In this document: positions 47,250 through 56,720 of the stretch, in pieces
How positions within the stretch are numbered: the stretch's first letter is position 1
How the letters are laid out: every line of letters starts with the position of its first letter
From: Tetraselmis striata
Lineage: Eukaryota > Chlorophyta > Chlorodendrophyceae > Chlorodendrales > Chlorodendraceae
Direction of reading: 5' to 3'
Assembly: GCA_006384855.1 (NCBI GenBank)
Contig: VCJN01002166.1
Span: forward strand, 1-64,000
Length of the DNA: 64,000 nucleotides
The notes under the pieces: generated by a model
The model's input: only the letters and a program-made list of their open reading frames with translations
What the model was told of the DNA's origin: nothing
Database searches by the model: none
Translations under genes and position numbers: made by a program

Positions 47250-48809
47250 ATACATGAAGTGCGCGGTCGACTGTCGCCTCACTGACAATCGCATCCGTCC
47301 TCAATCTTATCCTGTCACGCACTGTCTGCCAGGTAGGTATCTACTTCATGCCGTGCCGCGCCAACAACCAGCTGGTCTTCGGCTCTGTGGACCACCGTTT
47401 CGAGTCCCATGACTACAACACCAACCTGGACCCCGACTTCAAGCAGGAGTACCTCAACGCGCTGTTTCACCGCCTCCCTGGTAAGTTTGGCTGCCGATAA
47501 TCTGCGCCCCGCCCTCCTTTGACCCCCGCTTCCCATCCCTCTTCCCATCCCCCAGCGCTCTCCTCCTCCGCGCTGATTCCACTGCGCTGCACGGCCAGTG
47601 CGCCCATCCCTGCCGACGACGCCCCACTCCGGCCCGCCCCGAGGCGGCGCCTGGAGGTCCTGGCGGGAGCGCAGGTGGACAAAGGGAGGGCACCGGGGGG
47701 GTTGCAGTGGGGGAAGCGGGCTCAGAGGGGGGGGGGGGGGGAAGGGGGGGCGCACATCGAAGAAGTTGGACGGCAGCGCGGTGGCGCCGGCAGGCGCCGG
47801 CTCTGCTGGTTTCGGTGCGGGCGCAGGCGCGGGCTTGGGCTGCGGCGGGCGGGGCGCCGGGGCGCGGAACTGCGGGGGCGCCGCGGCCTTGGTGCTGGCC
47901 TGGTCCGGCGGGGGCGAGGGGGTTGCAGGGGTCAGCGGGCCTGCGCAGCCTAGGGCTACCCAGGGCTAGGCATCCCTGCCACGTGGGGCGGCTATGTCAC
48001 AACCATGAGTATCTAGGGCATAGGCATGGGCACGATTCTGAGGTGCAAAACCAGCTTTAGGGTTTAGGGTTTTAGGGCCGTGATCGCGCGGATCGTTGGA
48101 CAAATGTGGTGCAACTATGCCGGCGCCGAGCTGACGGGTGGCCGGACAGGTGGAGCAGCGCGAAGGCGGCAATCGCCATCCCCTGCAGCCAGAGCTCGGC
48201 TGCCACCCCAACCACCGACCGCACCCAGCAGCACCCCTGGGGGCGCATCCGCACAACTGCATGTCGACTACTCGGTTGTTTAAAGGGGGGGGAGGGGGGT
48301 GCGTTAAGCCCACAGTCATGCCAGCCCACGGTGATACGAGGCGTTTGAAAGTAAAGTCACAGAGTGGCCGGCATAACAAGGCTAAAGATAATACATTATG
48401 GTGTGGGTTATGTCGAAACCACATGCTCTGGATTTGCGCGCACGCGCCCCACTCTGAGCGGCGATGCAGCACTGTAGCCAGCAGCGCTGAGAGCCCCGCT
48501 GCATCCATAGCTTGGCAGGCTGTGGCTGTGCAGGGCGACGAAGAGGGCGAGGGGGGGGTAAGGGGGGCGGGGGGGAGGAGGGGGAGGGGGGGGGGGGGGA
48601 GATACCTGCTCGGCCTCAGCCGCCTTTTTGGCCTTCAGCGCCCGCAGCTGCTCCTTGGACTTGAGGATGGTGGAGAGGTGGGTGGGGGTGAGGGTCAGGC
48701 AGACGCAAGCAGGCACGCGCAGGACGAGAAAGGAGGGGGACGGGGGGCTTACCGGCTTGGCCGCCTTCACCTTGGCGCGGAAGGCCGCCTTGAAGTCGTC
48801 CGCCGGCAT
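44780..48809 (-). CDS. ZNF830-like nuclear protein, at least 5 exons
   Basis: Reverse-strand exons: 48809-48753 (MPADDFKAAFRAKVKAAKP), about 48659-48606 (SKEQLRALKAKKAAEAEQ), 47940-47756 (Pro/Ala-rich, ending TALPSNFFD), 45912-45611 and 44984-44780. Exon 4 has ALPEGFYADKDADQRARGV and EEEMADFQASV. Exon 5 runs from VRRQKVLELRSL to DLLDWRAKGV and a TAG. The LP-x-x-FFD, LPEGFY-D-x-x-D-x-x-ARGV, EEEM-x-x-FQ and terminal DWRAKG motifs, in this order, are the landmarks of ZNF830 (CCDC16) proteins, which act in the nucleus in pre-mRNA processing and genome stability. The phases of exons 2 and 3 do not match, so an exon between 48600 and 47945 is missing from this model. It would normally carry the C2H2 finger, which I could not find. 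The gene is divergent from the GT77 gene. Confidence 0.7.
46036..46160 (+). repeat. Direct duplication, first copy (second at 46435-46560)
   Basis: GGGCCTGGGACCA-ACCTCTGAAGCCCCA-GCTAGTGAAAGATCAACAGATC, then a C-tract, then AGTCCAACGCAG-TCCG and CTGCTGCTG, occur at both places in the same order, 400 bp apart. The copies flank the mitochondrial-carrier-like segment. Confidence 0.85.
46183..46316 (+). pseudogene. Mitochondrial carrier (SLC25) exon fragment on the opposite strand
   Basis: The forward frame reads MGIGAAASILAQMVTFPIDTVRRRMQM and onward to SGSPGSTT. It carries the carrier signature P-x-D-x-x-RRRMQMSG (FPIDTVRRRMQM) preceded by a small-residue helix, as in the final repeat of SLC25 carriers. 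No other carrier repeat is visible nearby. It lies inside an intron of the reverse-strand ZNF830-like gene and is flanked by the two copies of a local duplication. A captured or processed fragment is the simplest reading. Confidence 0.55.
47333..47480 (+). other. Exon-like forward segment inside a ZNF830-like intron
   Basis: Between a CAG acceptor and a GTAAGT donor the forward frame reads VGIYFMPCRANNQLVFGS, then DHRFESHDYNTNLDPDFKQ and YLNALFHRLPG. It is open throughout, has G/C-ending codons and looks like genuine coding sequence. The family is not recognised and it cannot be joined to the carrier fragment. It could be a nested gene exon or a relic of a transposed gene. Confidence 0.4.
48056..48077 (+). 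repeat. Interstitial telomere-like repeat
   Basis: TTTAGGG-TTTAGGG-TTTTAGGG, three units in a row, mixing plant-type (TTTAGGG) and Chlamydomonas-type (TTTTAGGG) units. It is inside an intron of the ZNF830-like gene. Weaker variants occur near 10538-10565, 45133-45150 and 56388-56401. Confidence 0.85.
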
Positions 48810-49636
48810 GATCGCTGCCGCCGCGCCGTCGGGGAGTCGGGCTGGCCGAGTACTCGCACGGCGAGGCGTCTAGGGAGTAACACCTACCACAAGCTCAGGT
48901 ATGCTGCCCGCAAGGTACCTGGCCAGGTTGCGAGGAGCGTGGAGTTGGTGCGCGCTACGTTTGTGCGGGGAATGGACTGGTGGGGCGGCTGCTGGAAGCG
49001 GTGGGTGAAGTGTGCTCGATGTGATATGTATGTCGGGACGAATTTATGGACGAGTTATGGTATATATCGCTGCTGATAGGGTTGAACTTTTTGGTTACTA
49101 CAGGGAGAGCGTCCAGACAGGCGGGTCGCTAATAGGGTCGCTAATCCTTATGCGCTCGGAGAGCAACTGACGATGATGAGAACTAAGGACAGGGCAGGGC
49201 AGGGTAATGGCCGTCGGAGAAAACTAGCGTCAAACCCAGGTCGTCCAACATTGTCGCGATATCTCCGTATATAGTCGTTCAAATCGCTCAATCTAATATG
49301 AGGCGGAATTTAGCGTGAAGGATTCATTAGTCGTTGCTATAAGGTGCCCCTGATTCACCCGGATATAGCCGCTTCGACGGTACCAGTGCCATATGACAAC
49401 CGCCAAGCGGTCTCGCGCCCCGCTCACTCGTGCATATCATATCCGAGTCGGGTACACCATCGACATACACTTCACCCTCTGAAGTCGTCGCCCTGCCCGC
49501 CTGCGCTGTTGTCGCGTGGCGTCTGCATCCCAGCCGTTATTCACCCGTTCGTGCCCGTGGACCATCAGAGACCGGCGGAGGGGTCTGCTCTCTTTTAACC
49601 GCACGGTCGACGCGGCATGCGCACAAGCGGCCGGTG
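48810..49636. promoter_or_regulatory. Shared intergenic region of two divergent genes
   Basis: About 0.83 kb separates the start codons of the ZNF830-like gene (-) and the GT77 gene (+). Both promoters must lie here or in unseen 5' exons. It contains GGGCAGGGCAGGGTAATGG near 49191 and AATC/GATT-rich DNA; no TATA box or known element was identified. Confidence 0.4.
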
Positions 49637-52600
49637 ATGGTGGAGCCATCAGCGGGACGGGGCGGCGCGGCCTACTCGCGCGGCGGCACCGGCCTGGCGC
49701 TGACGCCCCTCCGCGCCGCGCTGCTCTGCCTGGCGGCCGTGGCGGTGGCGGCGCAGGTGGCAGCGGTGGTATTCCGCCGGCACCCGCACTACCTCGATAG
49801 CAGCTGTGTGCGCGAGGGCGATGCAGTCCTCGCGGCGAGGCCCGACCCCAGGCGAGCGGGCTTCGCGCTGCCGTTGCAGCCGCAGCTGCAGCCGCAGCCC
49901 ACTGTGGCGAATCCAGCAGGGAATCAAGAGGACCGCGCTGAGCAGCTTCTCCTGGTGACAGTGGCCACGGCCTCGCACGCCGAGTTTGTCGACAATTGGG
50001 CGGCGCACGCGGCGGCGCTCCCCGGCGTGCGCTACTTGGTGGGCACCTACGACACCGCGCTGTTGGCGCACTGCCGCGGCGCCGGCGTGCCGGTGGAGTA
50101 CTTCGCCATCGACGACCTGCAGGTGCGAGCTGCTATGCCGCGGGCCGGCGCCCTGCGCAGGCTGGTCATCCGCTCCTAGAGGGGGACGAACGGCTCAGAG
50201 GGTGATGGAGATGATGGCCTTTGGTTGGCTATTCTGATGCTTTAGGTGAAGAAGTGATTCTTAAGGTTGCTTAGGTCAGGTGTTCAAGATACCGGGGGAG
50301 TGAGGGTCTGGGCTGGGCATGGGTTCACGCCCCCTTCCGCCCATCGGCGCCAGGCGGACCTTGAGCAGCGGCGCGTGAGCTTCACGCGCGGCGGGCTGGC
50401 CAAGCTGGCCGGCTGGCGCTTTGTGGCAGCCAAGCTTCGCGCCGGGAGCGGCGTGTCGGTGCTGTACAGCGACGTGGACACCGCGTGGCTGGCAGACCCG
50501 CGGCCGCACCTGGCCAGCCTGCCTTCCGCGGACATGATGGCCTCCACCGACTGCACCAGCCACGCCTGGGACTCGGGCGGCGGGGGAGCGCTGCCGGTGG
50601 CGCTGTGGGGCGACGCCCTCTCGGCCGCCAAGTTCCCCGCGGGATGGCCGCGCTGCGGGCACCGCGAGGGTGACACCTGGGGGCTGGCGCTCAACGCGGG
50701 CGTCCTGCTGCTGCGGCCCACGCCACCTGCGCTGGCCTTCATCAACGCGTGGCTGGCGGACATGCAGCGCTTCCAGCGCCCCGCGGACGGCCACGACGCC
50801 GAGGCGCTGCACGACATGACGGACCAGGAGAGCCTGGTGAAGCTGGTCGCGCGCGGCATGCACCCCATCCGCGAGCAGCCGCCCGGCAGCCGGCAGGTGC
50901 GCGCCGCAGGGGGCGCCATTGCCTTCGCCACGCTCCCCGCGCTCACCTTCGCCAACGGGCACACCTTCTTCATCCAGCGCGCGCCGCAGGCGCTGGGCAC
51001 GCGCCCCTACGTCGTGCACGCCACCTTCCAGCTGGGTGGCAACGCGGGCAAGCGGAACCGCATGCGGGAGCACCACCTCTGGCTGGCCGACCCGCCGGCC
51101 TACTACTCAGATGGTGCGTGCAAGGGCTGAGGGTACGGGAGGAGGGGGAGGGAGGGGCTCGCGCCCGCATGCATGCATCATCCCCGTTGGACCACCACCC
51201 CGTCGCCCCGCCAGAACCCATTCCACTCTTGACCGCACTAGCCCCACAGTTTGCATGCCTATCAATAGCGCTCTCCCCTCACAGCTCTCATAAAGAGCGG
51301 TTTGTTTATGCTACTTCCGCGGTGATTCTATGAGAACCCCCCTCATTTTTCTGAATTAATGACATCTTCGTCCTGCGCAGCATCAAAGAGAGAGAGGGAG
51401 AGAGGGAGACGAAGAACCACTTTATACTGTGCCTATGAGAAGACCATCCATTTAAGCACGCAATGTAGGTAGCTTATCCATGTATAGGCGATACCCTCTG
51501 TATATGGCCATAAGCTGGGATGAGTCTTTGCCCTTGGAGTCCCTGTCGCCTGTTGGTCGGGAGATAGCAATGTAGGACGCCCTCATAAGTGAAAACATTT
51601 AACCGCGAAAAGGAGAAGCTGGTGCAATTCTTCCATACAGTGTCAGTTCTACAAGATTGATCGGTGTAATCAAGTTCGCTGTAATAGTCCTGTAGATCTA
51701 TTTCTTGGGCAGGCTAGGCATGTTGCTTGTAGTGTCCCAGTGTGGCGTCTGTTCGCTGAGGTTTCGCCGGGTATCGCGCGCCCCAGCTCGATTTCATGCA
51801 CCGTACATGTGACTGCGTGGGTCCGCTTGTCGCCCCAACGCTCTGACCCACCCCCCCCCCGGCCCCCTGCGCGACCCTTCCGCCGCGCAGGCCTGTTTAT
51901 TGGCTACGACGACCTGCTACCGCCCGAGCTGCTGGCGGAGTCGGCGGGCGCCACCCAGCTGGCACGGCACATGCGCCTGGTGTCGTACTACCTGCACGTG
52001 ACATCCCACCTGCTGGGCCTGGCGCGCGCACTGGGCCGCACGCTCATCCTGCCGCGCATGCTATGCCTCTGCGACCGCGACGAACACCCCGACGTCCTGC
52101 CCGCCTGCACCACCTCTGGCACCGACCTGCGCCTTCCCTTTGTGTGCCCGATGGACCACGTGCTGGACCCCAACGCCTGGGTGGGCTCCGGCACCCCCTT
52201 CCGGCCGCACTCCTTCCTGGAGAGCCCTTTCCTGCCGGAGGAGGTCCGCCGCTCCGTGGTGCACCTTGACCTCGTGGACGCCACCGCGCGCCGCCGCCAC
52301 CAGCTGTGGCACGCCGGCTTCGAGCCGGACGGGGAGGGCGGCTTTCGGCGCGGTTCCGCGCACCGCACGCGGCGCGAGACAATGCAGGTGGGGGCACCCC
52401 TGCGCATACCTTCACCCAGCGGTCTACCTTCCACGACAGCAACCACAGACATCCACAGCTCTCCTCCAAAGTCAAAACATATGCTGTCACTAAACGCACT
52501 ACCAGCGAGCAGTATCCATAATGCATCGTGTCATGAATATACTAATTGGTGTATTCGTGGGTCTCGGTGACACTGAAACGTTTCCCCACATCGCAGCAAG

Positions 52601-53164
52601 TTTTCCATGGTCCATTCTGGTGCAATCCTTTATATGGATGCTTCTAAACTTTGACTTGTTTTTTCCTCATTTGTATTAACCTCATTTTAAAGTATCATTC
52701 CCTCTAAGGATGCAAAGACCCTCTCAGTGTATCTTAATATCTTAATCAATGGCAGGTTTGTTTAATGTTTGATATTACCCGGTATTATTTTCAAGATATA
52801 AGTACTATTATTCTGAGATAAATGTGCCAAGGTTGCGTGACTGGCAGGAACCTGAATGACCCACCGCCCCCCCCCCCCCCCTATTTTCTTGCCCTCTGGT
52901 CCGCAGTTGCGCTCCATGGACGCCACCGCAGTGCACGAGATTCGGCGGCGAGCAGGCACGGCCCGCGTGGTGATGCTGTCGGGCATCGAGATGGGGCTGC
53001 CCTACTGCGCGGAGGAGCTGGACCCAGAGGGCGGGGCGCGGCTGGAGGGGCTGCGCGCGGAGCTGGTGTGGCACACCTCCTGGTGCTGCTCCGACTACGA
53101 CAAGGACAAGGGAACGCACCCCTTCCCGCGGCACAGCGAGTACGAGGCGTTGCGCCCCTGCTAA
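49637..53164 (+). CDS. GT77-family glycosyltransferase, XEG113-like, 4 exons, complete
   Basis: Exons 49637-50122, 50354-51113, 51891-52387 and 52907-53164 splice in phase (0, 1, 0) to 666 residues. It is a type II Golgi membrane protein: short N-terminus, one hydrophobic anchor at about residues 25-46 (LRAALLCLAAVAVAAQVAAV), then a luminal nucleotide-diphospho-sugar transferase domain. The DxD metal/nucleotide motif is at about 202-204 in VLYSDVDTAWLADP. Further family landmarks are LNAGVLLLRPTPPAL, TDQESLV, FFIQRAPQALGTRPYVVHATF and GKRNRMREHHLWLADPPAYY. The second half (LLGLARALGRTLILPRMLC, CPMDHVLDP, VVMLSGIEMGLPY) is the C-terminal module seen in XEG113. That plant enzyme adds arabinose to extensin-type Hyp-rich glycoproteins; the same role here, on algal cell-wall or scale glycoproteins, is inferred. 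Exon 4 begins about 25 bp after a C-tract. Confidence 0.9.
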
Positions 53165-53292
53165 CAGGCCGTCCGTCCAACCGCCCCGTCACACCATGCC
53201 AGGAAAAGCAGCGACCGCCTCTTAACGACTGCCCTTCTTAAAAAAGTGAATCCGTCACTGGCAGCCTCGGCAGCTTAGGAGTACGTTTTACA

Positions 53293-53528
53293 TTAGGGCT
53301 TTAACATATGCGCACTGCAAGCAGAACTAATAGCAACTATGAAAGGTTGCCAACAAAAGAGAGATATATGAAACCAAGGTCGAGCAGGAGGCCAGGGAGC
53401 CAAGAACCAAGGAAGAGCCAAGGGAACCACGAAGTCGCCAAGCTGCCAGGAACCAAAGGGTCAAGGGAAGCACTGGAGCCAAGGAAGGACCAAAAAGACC
53501 GAAAGGGGAACATGAAACCAATGGATAG
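53293..53528 (+). repeat. Repeat R3, inverted partner of 4545-4790
   Basis: It begins at GGGCTTTAACATATGCGCACTGCAAGC and runs through tandem GGAACCAAGG-like words to GGGGAACATGAAACCAATGG. The near-identity to a copy 49 kb away implies recent dispersal. The Lys/Glu/Arg-rich frame across it is a by-product of the repeat words. Confidence 0.85.
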
Positions 53529-53590
53529 TAAGCGCTGAAATACGTGCTTGAACAGCTGGCGGCTGCCCCGGCTGCCTGGCTGGCGGTGTT

Positions 53591-54427
53591 GCGCCTGATT
53601 TCATACGAGCACTATAGCGTGGCGAGAACCCCAACGCATATGCTGACAGTATATCGCGGTAGAATGCTTTGGCAATTTGCTTGTTGACTAAGGATTATAA
53701 CGGATCATCGCCTACCCCGGGGCTTTCCTTATTAACTGGGCGATCGCTGCCTAAACGGTCGTCGTCGTAGAGTTTCACAAGGGTTTCACTGGTGCCAGTT
53801 CTGTCACGGGGGCGAAAAAAAAGTATATTGCGGCGATGCTTAGCGAATACTGCGCTTCAGCTGGTCCTCTAAGTACTATTGCCTTCCGTCTGGTATGCTC
53901 GAGTTGTGCGGTTCTTAATGCAGGTTCCGGCAAAGGATCCGACATATTCCTTCGTATACGTCTGCGTTAACACTACTAAACATAAAAACAAATTGGGACA
54001 CGGCAGATGTGTTTTGAGCCAGGCTGATGGGAGCACAGACTGCGCCTGATTTCAAACGAGTTCCACAGCTTGGCGAGAACCCGAAAGTACATGCTAACAG
54101 TATATCGTGGTAGAATGCTTCGGCAATTTCCTTGTTGACCATCACAGAGCGTTGCCTACCCATGGCTTTCCGTATTAATTGGGGGATCGATGTCTAAACG
54201 GCCGTCGTCGTAGAGTTTCACAAGGGTTTCACTGGTGCCAGTCTTGTCTCGCGGGCGAAATAAAAGTATATGGCGGCGATGCTTGGCAAATACTGCGCTT
54301 CAGCTGGTCCTGCAAATACTATTGCCTTCCGTCTGGTATGCTCGAGTTCTGCGGTGCTTCATGCAGGTTCCGGCAAAGCATCTGCCATAGTCCGCCATAC
54401 ATCTGCATTAACAATAATAAACATATG
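53591..54427 (+). repeat. ~451-bp tandem duplication containing R1
   Basis: GCGCCTGATTTCA-ACGAG at 53591 recurs at 54042. From there the two units stay parallel through AACAGTATATCG-GGTAGAATGCTT and the R1 body (CGCCTACCC, CTAAACGG-CGTCGTCGTAGAGTTTCACAAGGGTTTCACTGGTGCCAG). They continue through GCTTCAGCTGGTCCT to AAACATA. A third partial unit (ATTGGGACACGGC-GATGTGTTTTGAGCC) lies at about 54893. Confidence 0.85.
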
Positions 54428-54522
54428 AAGTAACTTGACAGTTGAATCGGCGATGCGTCGATTTTTCAGAAAATTTTAAAAGAACGGGTTCTATATCACT
54501 AGCCTACAGTTCCATGTATTGC

Positions 54523-54680
54523 ATTGCCAGCGCTTTGAAGTACCAGAGTTTTTTTTCATTACCAGCAGCGAGTAGCGAGTACCAGTACCAGTACTAGCAG
54601 CGAGCGTTCGCATTGCCAGCGCTTTGACGTACCAGAGTTCTTTTTCCATTACCAGCAGCGAGTAGCGAGTACCAGTACTC
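54523..54680 (+). repeat. ~85-bp tandem duplication
   Basis: CATTGCCAGCGCTTTGA-GTACCAGAGTT-TTTTT-CATTACCAGCAGCGAGTAGCGAGTACCAGTA occurs twice, at about 54523 and 54611. A short internal CCAGTACCAGTAC run lies between. Confidence 0.85.
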
Positions 54681-55010
54681 ATAGCCTCCCGACCGTGAGA
54701 TCGTAATCGGACGGCTGTGTAATTAAGGACAGTGGGCGGGCGGGTGGGCGGGTGGGTGGATTATAGTACTTAGTAGTACATGCCAGTAGATAAGCGCTTT
54801 AGTCATGCACCTATATGCCCGATCCGCTGCACTATACGGGTACGGCAATAAAGCTCACCGCCGAAAAATCGACGATTCGCTGGATAAAAAAATTGGGACA
54901 CGGCGGATGTGTTTTGAGCCAGGCTGATCGATTGGAGCACAGACTTTTCGGAATGATTATGCTTCGTTCGTCAACATGAATTGATGTGTGTGTTTTTTAA
55001 TATACGGATA

Positions 55011-55106
55011 GTCAGCGCCATCTAGGTAAATCAGCGCCAGGCCGCTCAGGTGCAGATGTAAGTACGAGCCCACATATAGCTGGCGCTTAAACAAGATGGC
55101 GCTGAC
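55011..55106. repeat. Hairpin-forming inverted repeat (MITE-like)
   Basis: GTCAGCGCCATCTAGGTAAA at 55011 pairs with the reverse complement of a block ending at 55106 (TTAAACAAGATGGCGCTGAC). Inner arms TCAGCGCCAG and AGCTGGCGCTTA continue the pairing, giving arms of about 30 bp around a ~37-bp loop. No flanking target duplication was evident. Confidence 0.6.
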
Positions 55107-56160
55107 AGGCCCCAAGGACATGGGCTCATCTGCCTGATCTGGGTTATTATGACTTCTACCCGTATCATTTTTTTAGTTGTACATGAAAGGCGCGGCATCG
55201 ACTGGCGACACTAAGTATTATATGTGTCTCGGCTCGCCTCCCGCGCCGGGATGGGAAGGGGGGGGGGGGGGGGGGGCCATATGCACATACGCGCGTGGCC
55301 TCCGCCCTGCCGCCCCGTCACCGCCCATGTGGAGCAAATCCCTATTCGCGCGCAGAAGGATGCAATTTCAACACGTTGACTGGAGCAGCAAGGAGTTGCC
55401 GCCGTGATAACGTGCCCGACGCTCAGCATTAGCCCTCGCAAGCTTATGTCTGAAAGCCTTCGCCATGCCGCCTAGCTTCTCCCGGGCCCATCAGACCTAT
55501 TGCAGCCACAGCACGCTGCCCGCAGCACATGTTAGCCATGCAGTAGAGCGGCGCAGTACGGCACTGAGACTCATAAGCTACAGTGTATATAGTGACAGAA
55601 AATGTAAGCCGCCGCCCATCCTAGCAATCACGTGCCGTAGCGTGCAGAGTGATACATGCACAGGTGCATCGCAGCCCGGCGGGCAGACACATCTTCAAGT
55701 CAGCAGAGCATGCAAACTTCGTTGTCGTCAGCACCGACCGCCCGACCATGGCAACGACCACGAGCTGCGATCATCCGCAATAACCTTTCTATTTTTCAAC
55801 TTAGAAGTGGAAAAGGTTTTTTGCCTGATTTCGGAGTCTCAGAAAAACGAGCAGCTAAGCAGTCCATCGGTAGGTGTGTCGATCTCAGCCAGCTTGATGG
55901 GAGTACGAGTGCATGTCATGCTGGAGGCGATTGCGCGGCCGGTTGGGCCTACTTTCCTGCGCCACTAGAGGCTCCTCATCTACTCCGTTTATATTCATCT
56001 GACCCGTTTACATTCGCTCGGACGGCGCGGATCGCCTTGTCCACATATTTCCACCGTCGCGGCTATGCCGAAAAGATTCGGAGCAAGTCGGATACGTGAC
56101 TTGGTTTTGGAGACTTCGGGCCGCGACCCACTGCCAATACACATACAGCCGCGCGCCGCG
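55107..56160. other. No gene recognised
   Basis: It holds a G-tract at about 55259-55277. A long forward frame (55465-55968) lacks recognisable motifs or splice structure. Confidence 0.4.
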
Positions 56161-56167
56161 CCGTTTT

Positions 56168-56385
56168 GAATTTTTTCGCCCCCGGGACAGGCCTGGCGCC
56201 AGTGAAACCCTTGCAGCGTCTCTACGCGACGGCCGTATAGCCAACGACCCAGTTACGGAAAGCCCTGGGTAGGCGACGCTCCGTCATAGTCAACAAGCAA
56301 ATTGCCGAAGCATTCAGCAAGATTCATTCGAGGCCAGTGACGGAATTTCCAACACTGTTGGATCACCGTCTAAAATACTGCCATA
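56168..56385 (-). repeat. Dispersed repeat R1, near-full reverse copy
   Basis: Reading on the reverse strand it carries TTTAGACGGTGATCCAACAGTGTTGGAAATT, then TTTGCTTGTTGACTATGACGGAGCGTCGCCTACCC, CAAGGGTTTCACTGG and CCTGTCCCGGGGGCG. With the copy at 2665-2900 it defines the full unit of about 220-235 bp. Confidence 0.85.
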
Positions 56386-56559
56386 AAAACCCTAAAACCC
56401 GTTTTGATTATTAGGCCGCGTCTTCAGTCTTGGTCTTAACTCGTTCATGGGGTTTCCTCCTTTCCTAACCGCTTTTCCGGCTACCGTTGCCTGCTTGGTG
56501 GTACGGGTTACAAGTTCACCCGCCGTTGCGCCCGTTTGCTTGGGTGCATCACGAGTAGT

Positions 56560-56720
56560 AGACATAAAAGCAGCCGTAACAGCAGAGCCTGCTGGCCATC
56601 TTCGAGTTTCTTGTGTTACGCACAGCGTCCCCCCTCATTCCGTTTTCCCTCCACATGTTCACTAAATCTTCCTGCCAATTTCGGCTCTTGTCCGTGAAAA
56701 ACAGCATGCGCGATCTTTTT
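56560..56720 (-). repeat. Dispersed repeat R4, inverted partner of 24390-24565
   Basis: The reverse strand carries CAAGAGCCGAAATTGGCAGG, GATTTAGTGAA, GTGGAGGGAAAACGGAATGAGGG and CTGTTACGGCTGC in the order seen at 24390-24565. A reverse frame to about 57180 continues beyond the similarity without a recognised domain. Confidence 0.75.

Noticed and set aside
50276..51076. Long reverse-strand frames opposite GT77 exon 2
   Set aside because: They mirror a very GC-rich coding exon whose forward translation has clear GT77 motifs; similar shadows lie opposite the EF-hand/CNBD, apyrase and ZNF830-like exons.
53308..53538. Lys/Glu-rich small protein
   Set aside because: It is part of dispersed repeat R3, which is also present inverted at 4545-4790.
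55465..56099. Forward frames of 147-167 codons
   Set aside because: No motif, mixed composition, no consistent codon bias or splice junctions.
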